Notes: generated from the letters alone by a model not told the origin. DNA of 64,000 nt from Sphaerochaeta pleomorpha str. Grapes (GCF_000236685.1 NC_016633.1:434001-498000); one strand, 5' to 3'. Positions 35,229 through 44,098 are shown, counted from the first letter of the stretch. Translations and numbers: made by a program.

Positions 35229-36950
35229 GTGGCTGAAGAACAAGAAATGGATGAAAAGAAGACCAAAATGCAGGATATGCTGCAGGAGGAATATCTTAAA
35301 TCTCTTGATGGAATCGAAGACGGTCAACTCGTGGCCGGTACTGTTGTCCAGGTAAACAACGAGTATGTGTTCGTAGACGTTGGCTATAAGAGCGAAGGAC
35401 GCATTTCCCGGGACGAATTCACAACGATTCCGGAAGTTGGTGAACAGGTAAAAGTCGTTATCATCAACAAGGAAGGGAAGGGCGGACAAATCGTCGTTTC
35501 CAAAAAACGTGCTGACTTCAAGGAACGCACTGATGAATTGAAAACCGCTGCCGAAGGTAGAACCCCTGTAATGGGCAAGTTCGAAAAGGTTATCAAGGGT
35601 GGTTTTGAGGTAGACCTCGGTGGGGAATACAAGGGTTTCTGCCCTCTGTCCAAAGCTGATGTCATCCGTGTCGAAGATCCAGAGACTTTGATTGGGATTT
35701 CCGATTATTTCATCATTGACAAATTCCATGGTGGCACAAAACTCAAGAGCGTCGTCAACAGACGAGAGTATCTTGACCAGAAAATTAAAGAAAACAAAGA
35801 GAAGTTCTTCTCTACCGTCCAGATCGGTGACGTTGTCGAGGGTGTTGTTAAATCTTTCACCTCTTTCGGCGCATTCATTGACCTTGGTGGTTTTGACGGA
35901 CTGCTCCATATCAACGATATGAGCTGGGGTCACGTAACACGTCCCAAGGATTTCGTGAAGAAAGGACAGGTCGTCCAACTCAGGCTCATTAACATTGACC
36001 CAGAGACACAGAAGATCAACCTTTCTTTGAAGCACATGCAGGAAGACCCCTGGACTACTTTCGAGCACAACTTCCATGTTGGCGATGTAGTAAAGGCACC
36101 TGTAACAAAGATCACAACCTTTGGTGCTTTCATTGAAATCGAGCCCGGCATTGAAGGCCTTGCACACATTTCCGAACTGTCTTGGACAAAGAGGGTCAAC
36201 AACCCCAAGGAAGTCCTGGATGTAGGCGATGTAGTAGAGGCTAAGATCCTTGGATACGACTTGGACAAGAAGCGTGTATCCCTTGGACTCAAGCAACTTG
36301 AGAGCAACCCCTGGGACACCATTGCCGAGAGATATCCTACCGGCATGACACTCTCCAAACCAGTTGTCAAAATCACCAATAGCGGTGCATTTGTCAATTT
36401 GGAAGAGGGTATTGATGGTTTCCTCCACATTGACGACATTTCTTGGACCAAGAAAGTGAAGAATATGTCTTCCTTCTGTGCAGAAGGTGATGTTATCGAC
36501 GTCGTAGTTACCCGTGTCGAACCTGAGAACAGAAGAATCCGCCTTGGTGTGAAACAGCTCGAGGGAAACCCCTGGCAGACTCTTAGGCATGATTATCCCA
36601 AGTTCAGTACAATCAGCGGTGTAATAACCAATGTTACCGATTTTGGTGTATTTGTAAAAGTTCTCGGCGATATCGAAGGCCTGATCAGCAAGTTCAACTT
36701 GGTTGGACCAGATGAGGAATTCTCTGATGAAGTCTTGAAGAAGTACAATGTAGGTGACCCGATCACTGCCATGGTTGTCGAATGTAATCCTACAACCCAG
36801 AAGCTCTCCCTTTCTATCAAGGAAATGGTAAAGCGTTCACAGCAGTCAGAGATTGCCAAATACATCCATGAGGATGATGACGGCGATACCTATTCACTTG
36901 CAGATATGCTGCGTTCCAAAGATGAGGACAGGGAAAAAGGGGACAACTAA
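35229..36950 (+). CDS. rpsA: 30S ribosomal protein S1
   Basis: 573 aa with six S1 RNA-binding repeats, beginning near residues 30, 112, 197, 285, 370 and 457. Each carries the G-x-V...G-(A/V)-F-(V/I) pattern. S1 captures mRNA for the 30S subunit, in particular structured or weak-SD messages. The start is GTG with AGGAG 8 nt upstream. A hairpin terminator follows. The number of domains matches the full-length Gram-negative type. Confidence 0.95.
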   Translation: MAEEQEMDEKKTKMQDMLQEEYLKSLDGIEDGQLVAGTVVQVNNEYVFVDVGYKSEGRISRDEFTTIPEVGEQVKVVIINKEGKGGQIVVSKKRADFKERTDELKTAAEGRTPVMGKFEKVIKGGFEVDLGGEYKGFCPLSKADVIRVEDPETLIGISDYFIIDKFHGGTKLKSVVNRREYLDQKIKENKEKFFSTVQIGDVVEGVVKSFTSFGAFIDLGGFDGLLHINDMSWGHVTRPKDFVKKGQVVQLRLINIDPETQKINLSLKHMQEDPWTTFEHNFHVGDVVKAPVTKITTFGAFIEIEPGIEGLAHISELSWTKRVNNPKEVLDVGDVVEAKILGYDLDKKRVSLGLKQLESNPWDTIAERYPTGMTLSKPVVKITNSGAFVNLEEGIDGFLHIDDISWTKKVKNMSSFCAEGDVIDVVVTRVEPENRRIRLGVKQLEGNPWQTLRHDYPKFSTISGVITNVTDFGVFVKVLGDIEGLISKFNLVGPDEEFSDEVLKKYNVGDPITAMVVECNPTTQKLSLSIKEMVKRSQQSEIAKYIHEDDDGDTYSLADMLRSKDEDREKGDN

Positions 36951-36968
36951 AAACCCTTTTGGATAATG

Positions 36969-36994
36969 CAGGCGGCTTATGCCGCCTGTATTTT
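36969..36994 (+). terminator. Terminator after rpsA
   Basis: CAGGCGGC (36969-36976), loop TTAT, GCCGCCTG (36981-36988), followed by TATTTTA. An 8-bp GC-rich perfect stem, 18 nt after the stop. Confidence 0.8.
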
Positions 36995-37020
36995 ACAATC
37001 TTGAAACGCGGAGATACACC

Positions 37021-37710
37021 ATGAGTGATAAAAAAAAGGATAAGGCAGAGCTAACCAAAACCCAACAGGTCGAAGGAAAGCTGAATGCATTTCTTGGAAA
37101 CAATCGCAAAATCGTTTTGGCCTTTTGTATTGTCGTAATTCTAGTCATTGCCATCGTTGCTATTGCTTCGAGTGTCAATAACAGTATTCTGAATAAGCAA
37201 TTTGACCAGATTGATCAGCTCTCAACTACCTATTCTGAAATTCAGGCTGCAGACAAAGATGCAGCGGACTATCAGCAGAAAGTCGATGATCTTGTTGCCC
37301 AATTAACTGAACTTGCTTCTAAAAACAAGAAATATCCGGCTCTTAAAGCCCAATATCTCCTTGGTATGCAATCTTTTGATGAGAAAGATTATCAGAAGGC
37401 AATGGATAGTTTCCTTTCTGTATATACCAATGCTTCGGATTCTTACCTAGGATCCTTATCATTGAGCAATGCAGCTACGTGTGCTGAGAACATGAACAAT
37501 GATGCTCTTGCACTGGAATACTACACAAAGCTGATCGATCAATACGGAAACAATGTTGCAGAGTCTCCGAAGGCTCTCTTCGGACAGGCTAGACTCCAGG
37601 AAAAATCAGGAAACGTAGAACTTGCCAAGGCAACGTTCCAACAGCTTGCTGACCAGTTCCCGAGTTCAGAGTTTGCAAAACTTGCCAGAAACAAATTGGT
37701 ACTCCTGTAA
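37021..37710 (+). CDS. Membrane-anchored tetratricopeptide-like protein
   Basis: 229 aa from ATG 37021, with GGAG 8 nt upstream; upstream in-frame codons run through the rpsA terminator. A charged cytosolic N terminus precedes one membrane helix (about 32-52, IVLAFCIVVILVIAIVAIASS). The periplasmic part holds three or more TPR-like helical pairs (YQKAMDSFLSVY, ALALEYYTKLIDQYG, ELAKATFQQLADQFPSSEFA). The plan resembles YfgM/BamD-like scaffolds that assist envelope chaperones. This is a topology-based guess. Confidence 0.75.
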   Translation: MSDKKKDKAELTKTQQVEGKLNAFLGNNRKIVLAFCIVVILVIAIVAIASSVNNSILNKQFDQIDQLSTTYSEIQAADKDAADYQQKVDDLVAQLTELASKNKKYPALKAQYLLGMQSFDEKDYQKAMDSFLSVYTNASDSYLGSLSLSNAATCAENMNNDALALEYYTKLIDQYGNNVAESPKALFGQARLQEKSGNVELAKATFQQLADQFPSSEFAKLARNKLVLL

Positions 37711-37753
37711 ACCGGGGTAGGGTAGTTTCTTGCAAGAAAGGAGACAGATACGT

Positions 37754-38536
37754 ATGAAGATGAAAAGAAAACTTCTTCCTGCGGTATCTGTCTTTTTTTG
37801 TATCCTCATACTCGCAGGTTGTGGGATTGCCACAATTTTTTATATCACCGGATCTGTTACTATCGATGATGAGGATTCAGATATTTTTATAAATGCTAGT
37901 TTTAATGTGTATTCGGATGAATATAACAATCTCGACCTAATCAAAACCGGCACGGGGCCTTCTTTAATGCTTTTTTATATCCTTACTGATTCAAATGACA
38001 CTTCTTTTGTTGCCAACATTAAAAGCAATTTCTCCTCCATCTATAAGAACAGCCCCTATGGCAAGATTGTAAATACTTCTGTTTCAAATCCCATTGTCTT
38101 AACCTACACGAACACGGTTTCAAATAAAACGTATGACCTTTTTGCTTTTTCTGATCCCAACAGGGTACAGTTTTCAGCACCTCATTATATAGCTTCTGCT
38201 GATGACCCCAACAATAGCAACTTTTCTTTTTCCCTGACAAGGGATGGAGATACTTCTTTGCTATATGAAATTATTCCAACCATAATAAGCGGAGATTTTT
38301 CTGTCCAGACAAGTGAAAACCTACGCCGCTATAACGGAAATAAATTCTTGAGCGATACCAATGAAATGACAGATAAGCTGGATTATGAATCGATTTCAGT
38401 TCAAGATATCCAAGATTCAACGTACTATTGCCATGTATTTGCCGCCATGTGCGTATCAGAAGGTTCCTTCAACAATATCTTTTGGACCAGCTTGGCTTCA
38501 CTTGGTTATATCAAGTTTCCCACCATCACAACATGA
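37754..38536 (+). CDS. Putative lipoprotein of unknown function
   Basis: 260 aa from ATG 37754 with AAAGGAG 9 nt upstream. The signal peptide MKMKRKLLPAVSVFFCILILAGC ends in the lipobox LAG-C, so the mature protein should be lipidated. No domain is recognised. The mature part is rich in Ser, Asn, Asp and Tyr and looks like beta-rich secreted sequence. Its neighbours (TPR protein upstream, terminator downstream) say little. Base use is more A+T-rich than that of the flanking genes. Confidence 0.7.
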   Translation: MKMKRKLLPAVSVFFCILILAGCGIATIFYITGSVTIDDEDSDIFINASFNVYSDEYNNLDLIKTGTGPSLMLFYILTDSNDTSFVANIKSNFSSIYKNSPYGKIVNTSVSNPIVLTYTNTVSNKTYDLFAFSDPNRVQFSAPHYIASADDPNNSNFSFSLTRDGDTSLLYEIIPTIISGDFSVQTSENLRRYNGNKFLSDTNEMTDKLDYESISVQDIQDSTYYCHVFAAMCVSEGSFNNIFWTSLASLGYIKFPTITT

Positions 38537-38617
38537 CAAACATAGATTTGAGAAGGTAAAATTTTTAGTACCATTACTTGGTAATAATATATATTCTGTT
38601 AACTAGAAACCCTAAGC

Positions 38618-38646
38618 AAAGGCCTTCCTTGCCAGGAGGCCTTTTT
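38618..38646 (+). terminator. Terminator after the lipoprotein gene
   Basis: AAAGGCC (38618-38624) pairs with GGCCTTT (38638-38644), with added TCC/GGA pairing inside, followed by a T-run to 38646. It also stands just beyond the end of the convergent glmS. Confidence 0.85.
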
Positions 38647-38668
38647 CATGTGATTTTGTGTTTGTTTG

Positions 38669-40468
38669 CTATTCGACCGTAACCGATTTTGCGAGGTTCC
38701 TTGGTTTATCAGGATCATTACCTTTGAGCACTGAACAATAATAGGCATACAGTTGACTGACGATTACCGTAAGCATCGGTGTGAAATACGGCTCGGTCTC
38801 AGGGATCCTGAAGACTTCATCTGCAGTATCATCAAACTCATGGACCCTGTCGAACGTTACAACCAAGGCCGTAGCACCCCTGGCCTTTACTTCCTTGATA
38901 TTCGAATCCATTTTCTTATATAGCTGAGGCTGGGTGCACATGGCTACCACCAAGGTTGATTCATCTACCAGAGCAATCGGCCCGTGTTTGAGTTCTCCTG
39001 CGGCAAACGACTCACTGTGGGTATAACTAATTTCCTTGAGCTTCAAGGCGCTTTCCAGGCTTATCGCATAATCAGTAAGCCTTCCCATGAAGAACACCTT
39101 GTCCTTGTTAAACTGCCTGGCTGCAAATCGCTGGATATCTTCTTGTTTTTCCAGCAATTTCTGAGCCAGGGAAGGAATCTGGGAAAGCTGTGCCAGCAAG
39201 GTAGCATCATGGTTCTTTTTAAGTACCATGGCAATGAGATACAGGCACATCAACTGGGTTGTCAGCGCCTTCGTAGAGGCAACGGCAATCTCAGGGCCTG
39301 CCTGTGTATACATGACAAAGTCGGCTTCCCGGCTTATTGTCGAACCAACGACATTCGTAAGTGCAATGGTCTTTACCCCAAGCTCCTTAAGGAGGCGTAG
39401 CGAGGCCAGGGTGTCTGCAGTCTCACCACTCTGGCTTATTACGATACAGACGTCACCTTGGCGGCAGAGCGGCGTCCTGTAGCGCATTTCGCTTGCTACG
39501 TCGACCTCCACACTGATCTTTGCAAAATGTTCGATGACATATTTGGCAACCATCCCCGCATGGTAGGCGGAACCACACCCAACGATCAGCAAATGCGTAC
39601 ATTCCTGGAGCAAGGCATCGATTGCAGGTGCCAGGTGGATTTCACCGCCCTTGATCCTTGAAGCAAGGGTATCCTGCAAGGCTTTCGGCTGCTCGAAGAT
39701 TTCCTTCAGCATGAAATGTTCATACCCGCATTTCTCTGCTGCCTCGATATCCCAGTCTACATGGGTTATCTCACGTTCAAGCTTATCCCCATCCATTGAA
39801 TAAATCGTAACATCGTCTGAAGTAAGCAAGGCAAGTTCGTGGTCATTCAGATATTGGACTTCACGGGTAATCCCCAACAAAGGCGGTACATCACTAGCTA
39901 TGAGGTTGCAGCCTTGAAAGCGTCCGATAACCAGGGGGCTGTCCTTGCGGGCAACTACCAACCGGTCCGGGTAATCCTCGCAGACTACCGCAATGGCATA
40001 GGAACCCTCGAGTCTCTTTACCGTCTCCATAACCGCAAGCAAAAGGTCGCCATTGTAATGGAAATCGACCAAGTGAGCTATTACCTCGCTATCGGTCTGG
40101 CTCTTAAAAGTTACCCCATGCTTCTCGAGCCAGGTTTTTAAGGCTGCATGGTTTTCGATGATACCGTTATGTACCACGGCAATAGAACCGGAGACATCAG
40201 TATGGGGATGGCTGTTTATATCACTGGGATCGCCATGGGTAGCCCATCGGGTATGTCCTATTCCACACATACCTTCTACCGGTTGCTGCTGGACAAGGAG
40301 TTCAAGGTTCGACAACCTTCCCTTTATTTTCCTGACAAGAAGATTGTGGTTTTCCTGCACTACCGCAATTCCTGCCGAGTCATACCCTCTGTATTCAAGC
40401 TTACGCAGAGCTTCCAAAAGAATCGGAGATGCCTGGTCAGAACCTATATAGCCAACAATCCCACACAT
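38669..40468 (-). CDS. glmS: Glutamine-fructose-6-phosphate aminotransferase (isomerizing)
   Basis: 599 aa from ATG 40468, chosen because processing exposes Cys2 of MCGIVGYIG as the glutaminase nucleophile; GGGGAGG lies about 6 nt upstream. GlmS makes glucosamine-6-phosphate for peptidoglycan and other amino sugars. The Ntn glutaminase half carries GIGHTRWATHG and NGIIEN; the two SIS sugar-isomerase domains carry SQSGETADT and AVASTKA, and the C terminus ends in LAKSVTVE. The 111-bp upstream gap is too short for the glmS ribozyme and shows none of its core. Confidence 0.97.
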   Translation of the reverse strand: MCGIVGYIGSDQASPILLEALRKLEYRGYDSAGIAVVQENHNLLVRKIKGRLSNLELLVQQQPVEGMCGIGHTRWATHGDPSDINSHPHTDVSGSIAVVHNGIIENHAALKTWLEKHGVTFKSQTDSEVIAHLVDFHYNGDLLLAVMETVKRLEGSYAIAVVCEDYPDRLVVARKDSPLVIGRFQGCNLIASDVPPLLGITREVQYLNDHELALLTSDDVTIYSMDGDKLEREITHVDWDIEAAEKCGYEHFMLKEIFEQPKALQDTLASRIKGGEIHLAPAIDALLQECTHLLIVGCGSAYHAGMVAKYVIEHFAKISVEVDVASEMRYRTPLCRQGDVCIVISQSGETADTLASLRLLKELGVKTIALTNVVGSTISREADFVMYTQAGPEIAVASTKALTTQLMCLYLIAMVLKKNHDATLLAQLSQIPSLAQKLLEKQEDIQRFAARQFNKDKVFFMGRLTDYAISLESALKLKEISYTHSESFAAGELKHGPIALVDESTLVVAMCTQPQLYKKMDSNIKEVKARGATALVVTFDRVHEFDDTADEVFRIPETEPYFTPMLTVIVSQLYAYYCSVLKGNDPDKPRNLAKSVTVE

Positions 40469-40579
40469 ACAAACCTCCCCATGAAATACCAACAATTAGT
40501 ATAAGGAATAGCATGAAATTTGTTGTTTTTACTACTGGTTTGATGCCGTTCAAGCAAAAATGCCTTGTAAATCTCAGAT

Positions 40580-41209
40580 TCAAATGTCCTTATTTGCGAA
40601 AAAACGCTGGGAAAGCAGCAATGAAGACCCTAACAAAGGCAAAGCAAGGATGCACAACACCCCTGACAAGGCAGTCCCATCAATGCAAGAGGATAGAATA
40701 TTGCCTCCGACAAGCGACACGCCAGCACCAATCCCTGCCAAGAGAGCGAATAGCAAAAGGGTATACCAGAACCTTCCCTTTTCCAGACCCAGCTTAAAGA
40801 AAATAGGATACCCCAAAGAAGTGATGCTTATCCCGATGGCCAATTGCACGGCACATCCACGTAACAATGCCAGGATGGAAGGATTTCCAAATCTGAATAC
40901 ATTCACTACCGAACCTACCAGAAATGTCAAAACAACGGATAACCCGAGACAAAGCAGGGCAAGCACATATTTTTCCCTTACAATGACTGACCGGGAAAAA
41001 GGCAATCCCAATGCGTATCGGTTCCATTTGCTTTTCTCATCATAGCCCATCACCATAACAGGAAGCTTTGTCACGATAATGGCACTGAGAAAAGAAAAAT
41101 ACATTCCTCTACCGATCGCGACGATTGCAAGGGAGACGACAGCCAAGACAATCGTCCATTTTGCTTCTTTCTTAAGAATATACCAGTCTTTTACAAGCAA
41201 TGCATGCAT
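40580..41209 (-). CDS. ABC-2 type transporter permease
   Basis: 209 aa with five to six membrane helices. The start MHALLVKDWYILKK is typical of ABC-2 membrane subunits, where an amphipathic Lys-Asp helix leads the first span. The MVMGYDEKSKWNRYALGLPFSR segment is the cytoplasmic coupling region found in the ABC2_membrane_5 type. It overlaps its ATPase gene by 19 nt, so both subunits are made together. The substrate is unknown; drug, peptide or lipid export is possible for this family. Confidence 0.75.
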   Translation of the reverse strand: MHALLVKDWYILKKEAKWTIVLAVVSLAIVAIGRGMYFSFLSAIIVTKLPVMVMGYDEKSKWNRYALGLPFSRSVIVREKYVLALLCLGLSVVLTFLVGSVVNVFRFGNPSILALLRGCAVQLAIGISITSLGYPIFFKLGLEKGRFWYTLLLFALLAGIGAGVSLVGGNILSSCIDGTALSGVLCILALPLLGSSLLLSQRFFANKDI

Positions 41210-42054
41210 TTCTGTTCCCTACCCTTTGCCATCATCACCATAATCTGTTCGATACCCACCCGTTCGCTTTTTAGAAACGATGGAACCAATTCGCTTTTCA
41301 TCAGGATTTCCTCAAAATACGGCAAAGACCTTACATATAGCATCGAAGATGGCTCCAATTCCTTTTTGCATTCCCCGCTACACCGTACCAGTGCATAGGA
41401 ATCGAGAAGCGTCTCCTTGTCCTGGGAAAACAAAACAGACCCCTCGTGCAGGAACGTGACATAGTCACAGATTTTCTCCAGATCACTGATTATATGAGAA
41501 GAAATGAGAACAGAATGCCTCTCATCTCTGGTATAATCATTGATAATTTCCAAAATCTCGCCACGGACAATAGGGTCGAGCCCCCCAGTCGGTTCATCAA
41601 GAACCAGCAGTTCAGCATCATGAGACAAGGCGACTGCCAGTGCAAGTTTCATTTTCATACCCCTTGAGAATTGCTTGAACATTTTTCCCTTTGGCAGTGC
41701 GAACCTCTCAAGGTAGGCTAAGAACACTTTCGAATCCCAATTGTGGTAACAGTAACCCATGATTGTATCGACTTGAAAACAATTGATGCTATCTGGGAAA
41801 TTGGCTTCATCCAGAACGAAGCCTATCCTCTGCTTGGCTGTCTGGAAGGTAGTCGGATCATCATTTCCAAAGACCTCGATACGGCCCGAGTCAGGATTAA
41901 CCATATGCATTAGCAACTTGACCAAAGTAGTCTTCCCTGCCCCATTCTCACCAACCAAGCCCATGACGGTCCCGCAAGGCAAGGAAAGATCCTGTATCGA
42001 AAATTCGAAACCAGGATATTTCTTTGTAACGGAGTCAAAGTGAAAAGCGTCCAT
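41191..42054 (-). CDS. ABC transporter ATP-binding protein (YtrB/BcrA type)
   Basis: 287 aa from ATG 42054 (AAGGGG 7 nt upstream). The Walker A GENGAGKTT is near residue 37, the signature FSRGMKMKLALA and Walker B LLVLDEPTGGLDP follow, then the H-loop region ISSHIISDLE. The signature is the degenerate FSRGM form usual in exporters of the BcrA/YtrB group. It starts 2 nt after the GntR-type regulator and overlaps the permease, giving a three-gene operon. Confidence 0.9.
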   Translation of the reverse strand: MDAFHFDSVTKKYPGFEFSIQDLSLPCGTVMGLVGENGAGKTTLVKLLMHMVNPDSGRIEVFGNDDPTTFQTAKQRIGFVLDEANFPDSINCFQVDTIMGYCYHNWDSKVFLAYLERFALPKGKMFKQFSRGMKMKLALAVALSHDAELLVLDEPTGGLDPIVRGEILEIINDYTRDERHSVLISSHIISDLEKICDYVTFLHEGSVLFSQDKETLLDSYALVRCSGECKKELEPSSMLYVRSLPYFEEILMKSELVPSFLKSERVGIEQIMVMMAKGREQKCMHCL

Positions 42055-42056
42055 AT

Positions 42057-42431
42057 TCAATCCCCTTCCTTTAAAAGCTGATACATACAGCCAAGCTCCT
42101 CATCACTCAAATCACAGAAATTAGCCAGTAGCAGAATGGAACGCATGTGCTCTTCAATCTGTTTCAGGTATTCTTCCTTGATGTGTTCCTTGTCCCTGGC
42201 TGCCACAAAACAGCCCTTTGAGGCAACCGAATTAATAAACCCCTGCATTTCCAGTTCGTCATAGGCACGCTTGGTCGTTATGACACTGACACGCAAATCT
42301 TTTGCAAGGGCACGTATGGAAGGAAGATTTTCTCCCTCTTTTAACACGCTGGATAAAATCTGTGCCTTAATCTGTTCGGCAATCTGTTCGTAGATCGGCT
42401 GTGAACTGGTGTTGCTAAGTAAGATATGCAG
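42057..42431 (-). CDS. GntR-family (YtrA type) transcriptional regulator, probable CTG start
   Basis: 124 aa if translation begins at CTG 42431, which has a perfect AAGGAGG (42444-42438) 6 nt upstream. A GTG at 42467 is in frame but lies upstream of the predicted transcription start. From CTG the protein reads (M)HILLSNTSSQPIYEQIAEQI, the typical YtrA beginning. The winged helix ends with PSIRALAKDLRVSVITTKRAYDELE. YtrA regulators repress their own operon with an ABC exporter and respond to cell-wall stress in Bacillus. The promoter carries palindromes suitable as its operator. Confidence 0.85.
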   Translation of the reverse strand: MHILLSNTSSQPIYEQIAEQIKAQILSSVLKEGENLPSIRALAKDLRVSVITTKRAYDELEMQGFINSVASKGCFVAARDKEHIKEEYLKQIEEHMRSILLLANFCDLSDEELGCMYQLLKEGD

Positions 42432-42456
42432 GGGCTGCCTCCTTTTCTGTATATAT

Positions 42457-42486
42457 ACAGTACACACAGTATATACATCATGTCAA
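42457..42486 (-). promoter_or_regulatory. Promoter and palindromic operator of the YtrA-type operon
   Basis: On the minus strand TTGACA (42486-42481), 18-bp spacer, TACTGT (42462-42457). A 14-bp perfect palindrome CTGTATATATACAG (42447-42460) overlaps the -10 box and a second GTATATAC (42469-42476) lies in the spacer. This fits autorepression by the GntR protein. Confidence 0.7.
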
Positions 42487-42509
42487 GTATTTCTCTACGG
42501 TTTATATTC

Positions 42510-42538
42510 TTTTCACCCTCCCCTGTTTTGGGTATACT
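42510..42538 (+). promoter_or_regulatory. Candidate promoter abutting the mazG start codon
   Basis: TATACT (42533-42538) lies 6 nt before ATG 42545; the -35 region TTTTCA (42510-42515, 17-bp spacer) is weak. It is back to back with the YtrA-operon promoter. Confidence 0.5.
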
Positions 42539-42544
42539 CTCACT

Positions 42545-43369
42545 ATGATTGAATACACTTACAAGCAGGCAGAAGATTTACAAGCTGCCTTACAACAACT
42601 TTTTGAAATCGTTACGATGCTCCGAAGTCCTGAGGGATGCCCCTGGGACCGGGAGCAGACAACTAAAACCGTAGCTACCTCGCTTATGGACGAAACCTAC
42701 GAATACCTTGATGCCATTAACGCCAATGACACGCAAGGGGCCAGTGAAGAAATCGGCGATGTGATGCTGAATGTCATGCTGTTGCTTGAGATACACAAAG
42801 AACATAATGATTTCGATATTGTCGGCTCCATAAACGGGGTTTGTGAGAAACTGGTCCGCAGGCACCCCCATGTATTCTCAACCGAGCATGCAGAAAACAG
42901 CACGCAGGTGCTTGACCTCTGGAACAAGATAAAAGTTGAGGTTGAAGGCAAGAAAGCCTCGACTGACGATTTTTTCAGCCGTGTCCCCAAATCGCTTCCG
43001 CCTCTCGAAATGGCCAATGAAATCCAGAAGAAAATTCAGAAAGTCGGTTTTGACTGGCCAGGCATACAGGGCGTCGTTGATAAGGTCAAGGAAGAACTGC
43101 AAGAGGTCGTCGAAGCAAATTCCTCTTTAGATCGTTGCCAGGCAGATGTGGAATTGGAAATCGGTGACTTATTGTTCTCGGTAGTCAACCTTGCACGTTA
43201 CCTCCACATCTCCCCGTCTGTTGCCCTGCACAGGTCAAACAGGAAAGTACAGAAACGTTTCAATGAAGTTGCACGCCTCTGCAAAGCTCGCGAGATAACC
43301 TTGTCTGGAGAAAACCTTGCCCAGATGGATGGCATCTGGGACGAAGTCAAAAAGACAGAAAAGCTGTAA
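42545..43369 (+). CDS. mazG: Nucleoside triphosphate pyrophosphohydrolase MazG
   Basis: 274 aa, the double-domain MazG length. It hydrolyses NTPs and dNTPs to monophosphates and pyrophosphate, and can affect ppGpp-related responses. The signature MLRSPEGCPWDREQT is at about residues 25-39. The metal-binding EExxE...ExxD pattern appears as EEIGDVMLNV in the first domain and again as ELEIGDLLFSVVNLAR in the second. There is no Shine-Dalgarno sequence before the ATG. Confidence 0.93.
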   Translation: MIEYTYKQAEDLQAALQQLFEIVTMLRSPEGCPWDREQTTKTVATSLMDETYEYLDAINANDTQGASEEIGDVMLNVMLLLEIHKEHNDFDIVGSINGVCEKLVRRHPHVFSTEHAENSTQVLDLWNKIKVEVEGKKASTDDFFSRVPKSLPPLEMANEIQKKIQKVGFDWPGIQGVVDKVKEELQEVVEANSSLDRCQADVELEIGDLLFSVVNLARYLHISPSVALHRSNRKVQKRFNEVARLCKAREITLSGENLAQMDGIWDEVKKTEKL

Positions 43370-43408
43370 AAAGCCGTCATTGGCCAAGGTAATATACGAT
43401 TATCAGTA

Positions 43409-43437
43409 TTGTTCGCCTTTTGCTATCGTGATACACT
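43409..43437 (+). promoter_or_regulatory. Candidate promoter abutting the BusR-like gene
   Basis: TTGTTC (43409-43414), 17-bp spacer, TACACT (43432-43437), 7 nt before ATG 43445. Transcription would begin at the start codon. Confidence 0.5.
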
Positions 43438-43444
43438 TCCTGCC

Positions 43445-44098
43445 ATGGAAACCGACGAGAAGGAAAAAGGGACAGCCAAACGCAAAAAGCACGAAATTGT
43501 GGCTGTATATGACCGTATCGCTTTTGATATTGCAAACAGGATAGCAAAAGGGGAAATAGCGGAAGGGGCACGTCTCTCCGGCCGGTCTACCATGTCCAGT
43601 GAATACGGGGTTTCCCCTGAAACGATACGGAGAGCCTTTTCCCTTCTGGAAGAAATGGCTGTTGTACTGGTACAGCACAACAGTGGCGTTGTCGTCCTTT
43701 CGCGCGACAATGCAAAAAAATATATCACACGCCACGGAAGCCGAACGGAAACCAGGGTAATCCTTTCCCGTATCAAGGACCTTATAGAGGAACATGAGCG
43801 AATAGACAGGGAACTGTTCAATATAACCAAGGAACTGGTTACGGCAACTGAACGCTTTACCGCAAGCAATCCTTTTTCCCCGTACGAATGCAGCATCAGT
43901 GCCAAATCAAAGGCCCTCGGAAAAACACTTGCCAACCTGAATTTCTGGCAGAAAACCGGAGCTACGGTAATTGCAATTCGGAGAGAGGACTCCATCCTTC
44001 TCTCCCCCGGCCCAGACTTTTCCCTGGCAAAGTCGGATGTGCTGGTTATTGTCGGCGATCTGAAAACCCGCGAACTGGTCCTTGAACTAATCAGCTAA
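43445..44098 (+). CDS. GntR-type winged-helix regulator with C-terminal RCK_C (TrkA_C) domain, BusR-like
   Basis: 217 aa from ATG 43445. Residues about 15-85 form a GntR winged helix (YDRIAFDIANRIAKGEI, then LSGRSTMSSEYGVSPETIRRAFSLLEE). A coiled-coil helix (about 98-135) leads to an RCK_C domain (about 140-217) with GKTLANLNFWQKTGATVIAIRRE and FSLAKSDVLVIVGD. This architecture is that of BusR, the c-di-AMP-binding repressor of osmolyte uptake in Lactococcus and Streptococcus. Ligand binding here is inference from the fold. It lies directly upstream of a Dpp-type importer. A TTG at 43409 is in frame but forms the -35 box. Confidence 0.82.
   Translation: METDEKEKGTAKRKKHEIVAVYDRIAFDIANRIAKGEIAEGARLSGRSTMSSEYGVSPETIRRAFSLLEEMAVVLVQHNSGVVVLSRDNAKKYITRHGSRTETRVILSRIKDLIEEHERIDRELFNITKELVTATERFTASNPFSPYECSISAKSKALGKTLANLNFWQKTGATVIAIRREDSILLSPGPDFSLAKSDVLVIVGDLKTRELVLELIS

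Noticed and set aside
35166-36590. 474-aa minus-strand open frame opposite rpsA
   Set aside because: It is long because the S1 codon use leaves few stops in that frame. rpsA is certain, with a ribosome site and terminator.
40469-40579. Possible glmS ribozyme or riboswitch upstream of glmS
   Set aside because: The gap is about 110 bp, shorter than the ribozyme, and I find none of its conserved core. The gene has a plain GGGGAGG site.
43409-43444. Upstream TTG start for the BusR-like gene
   Set aside because: The codon forms the -35 box of the candidate promoter, and the added residues have no family match.
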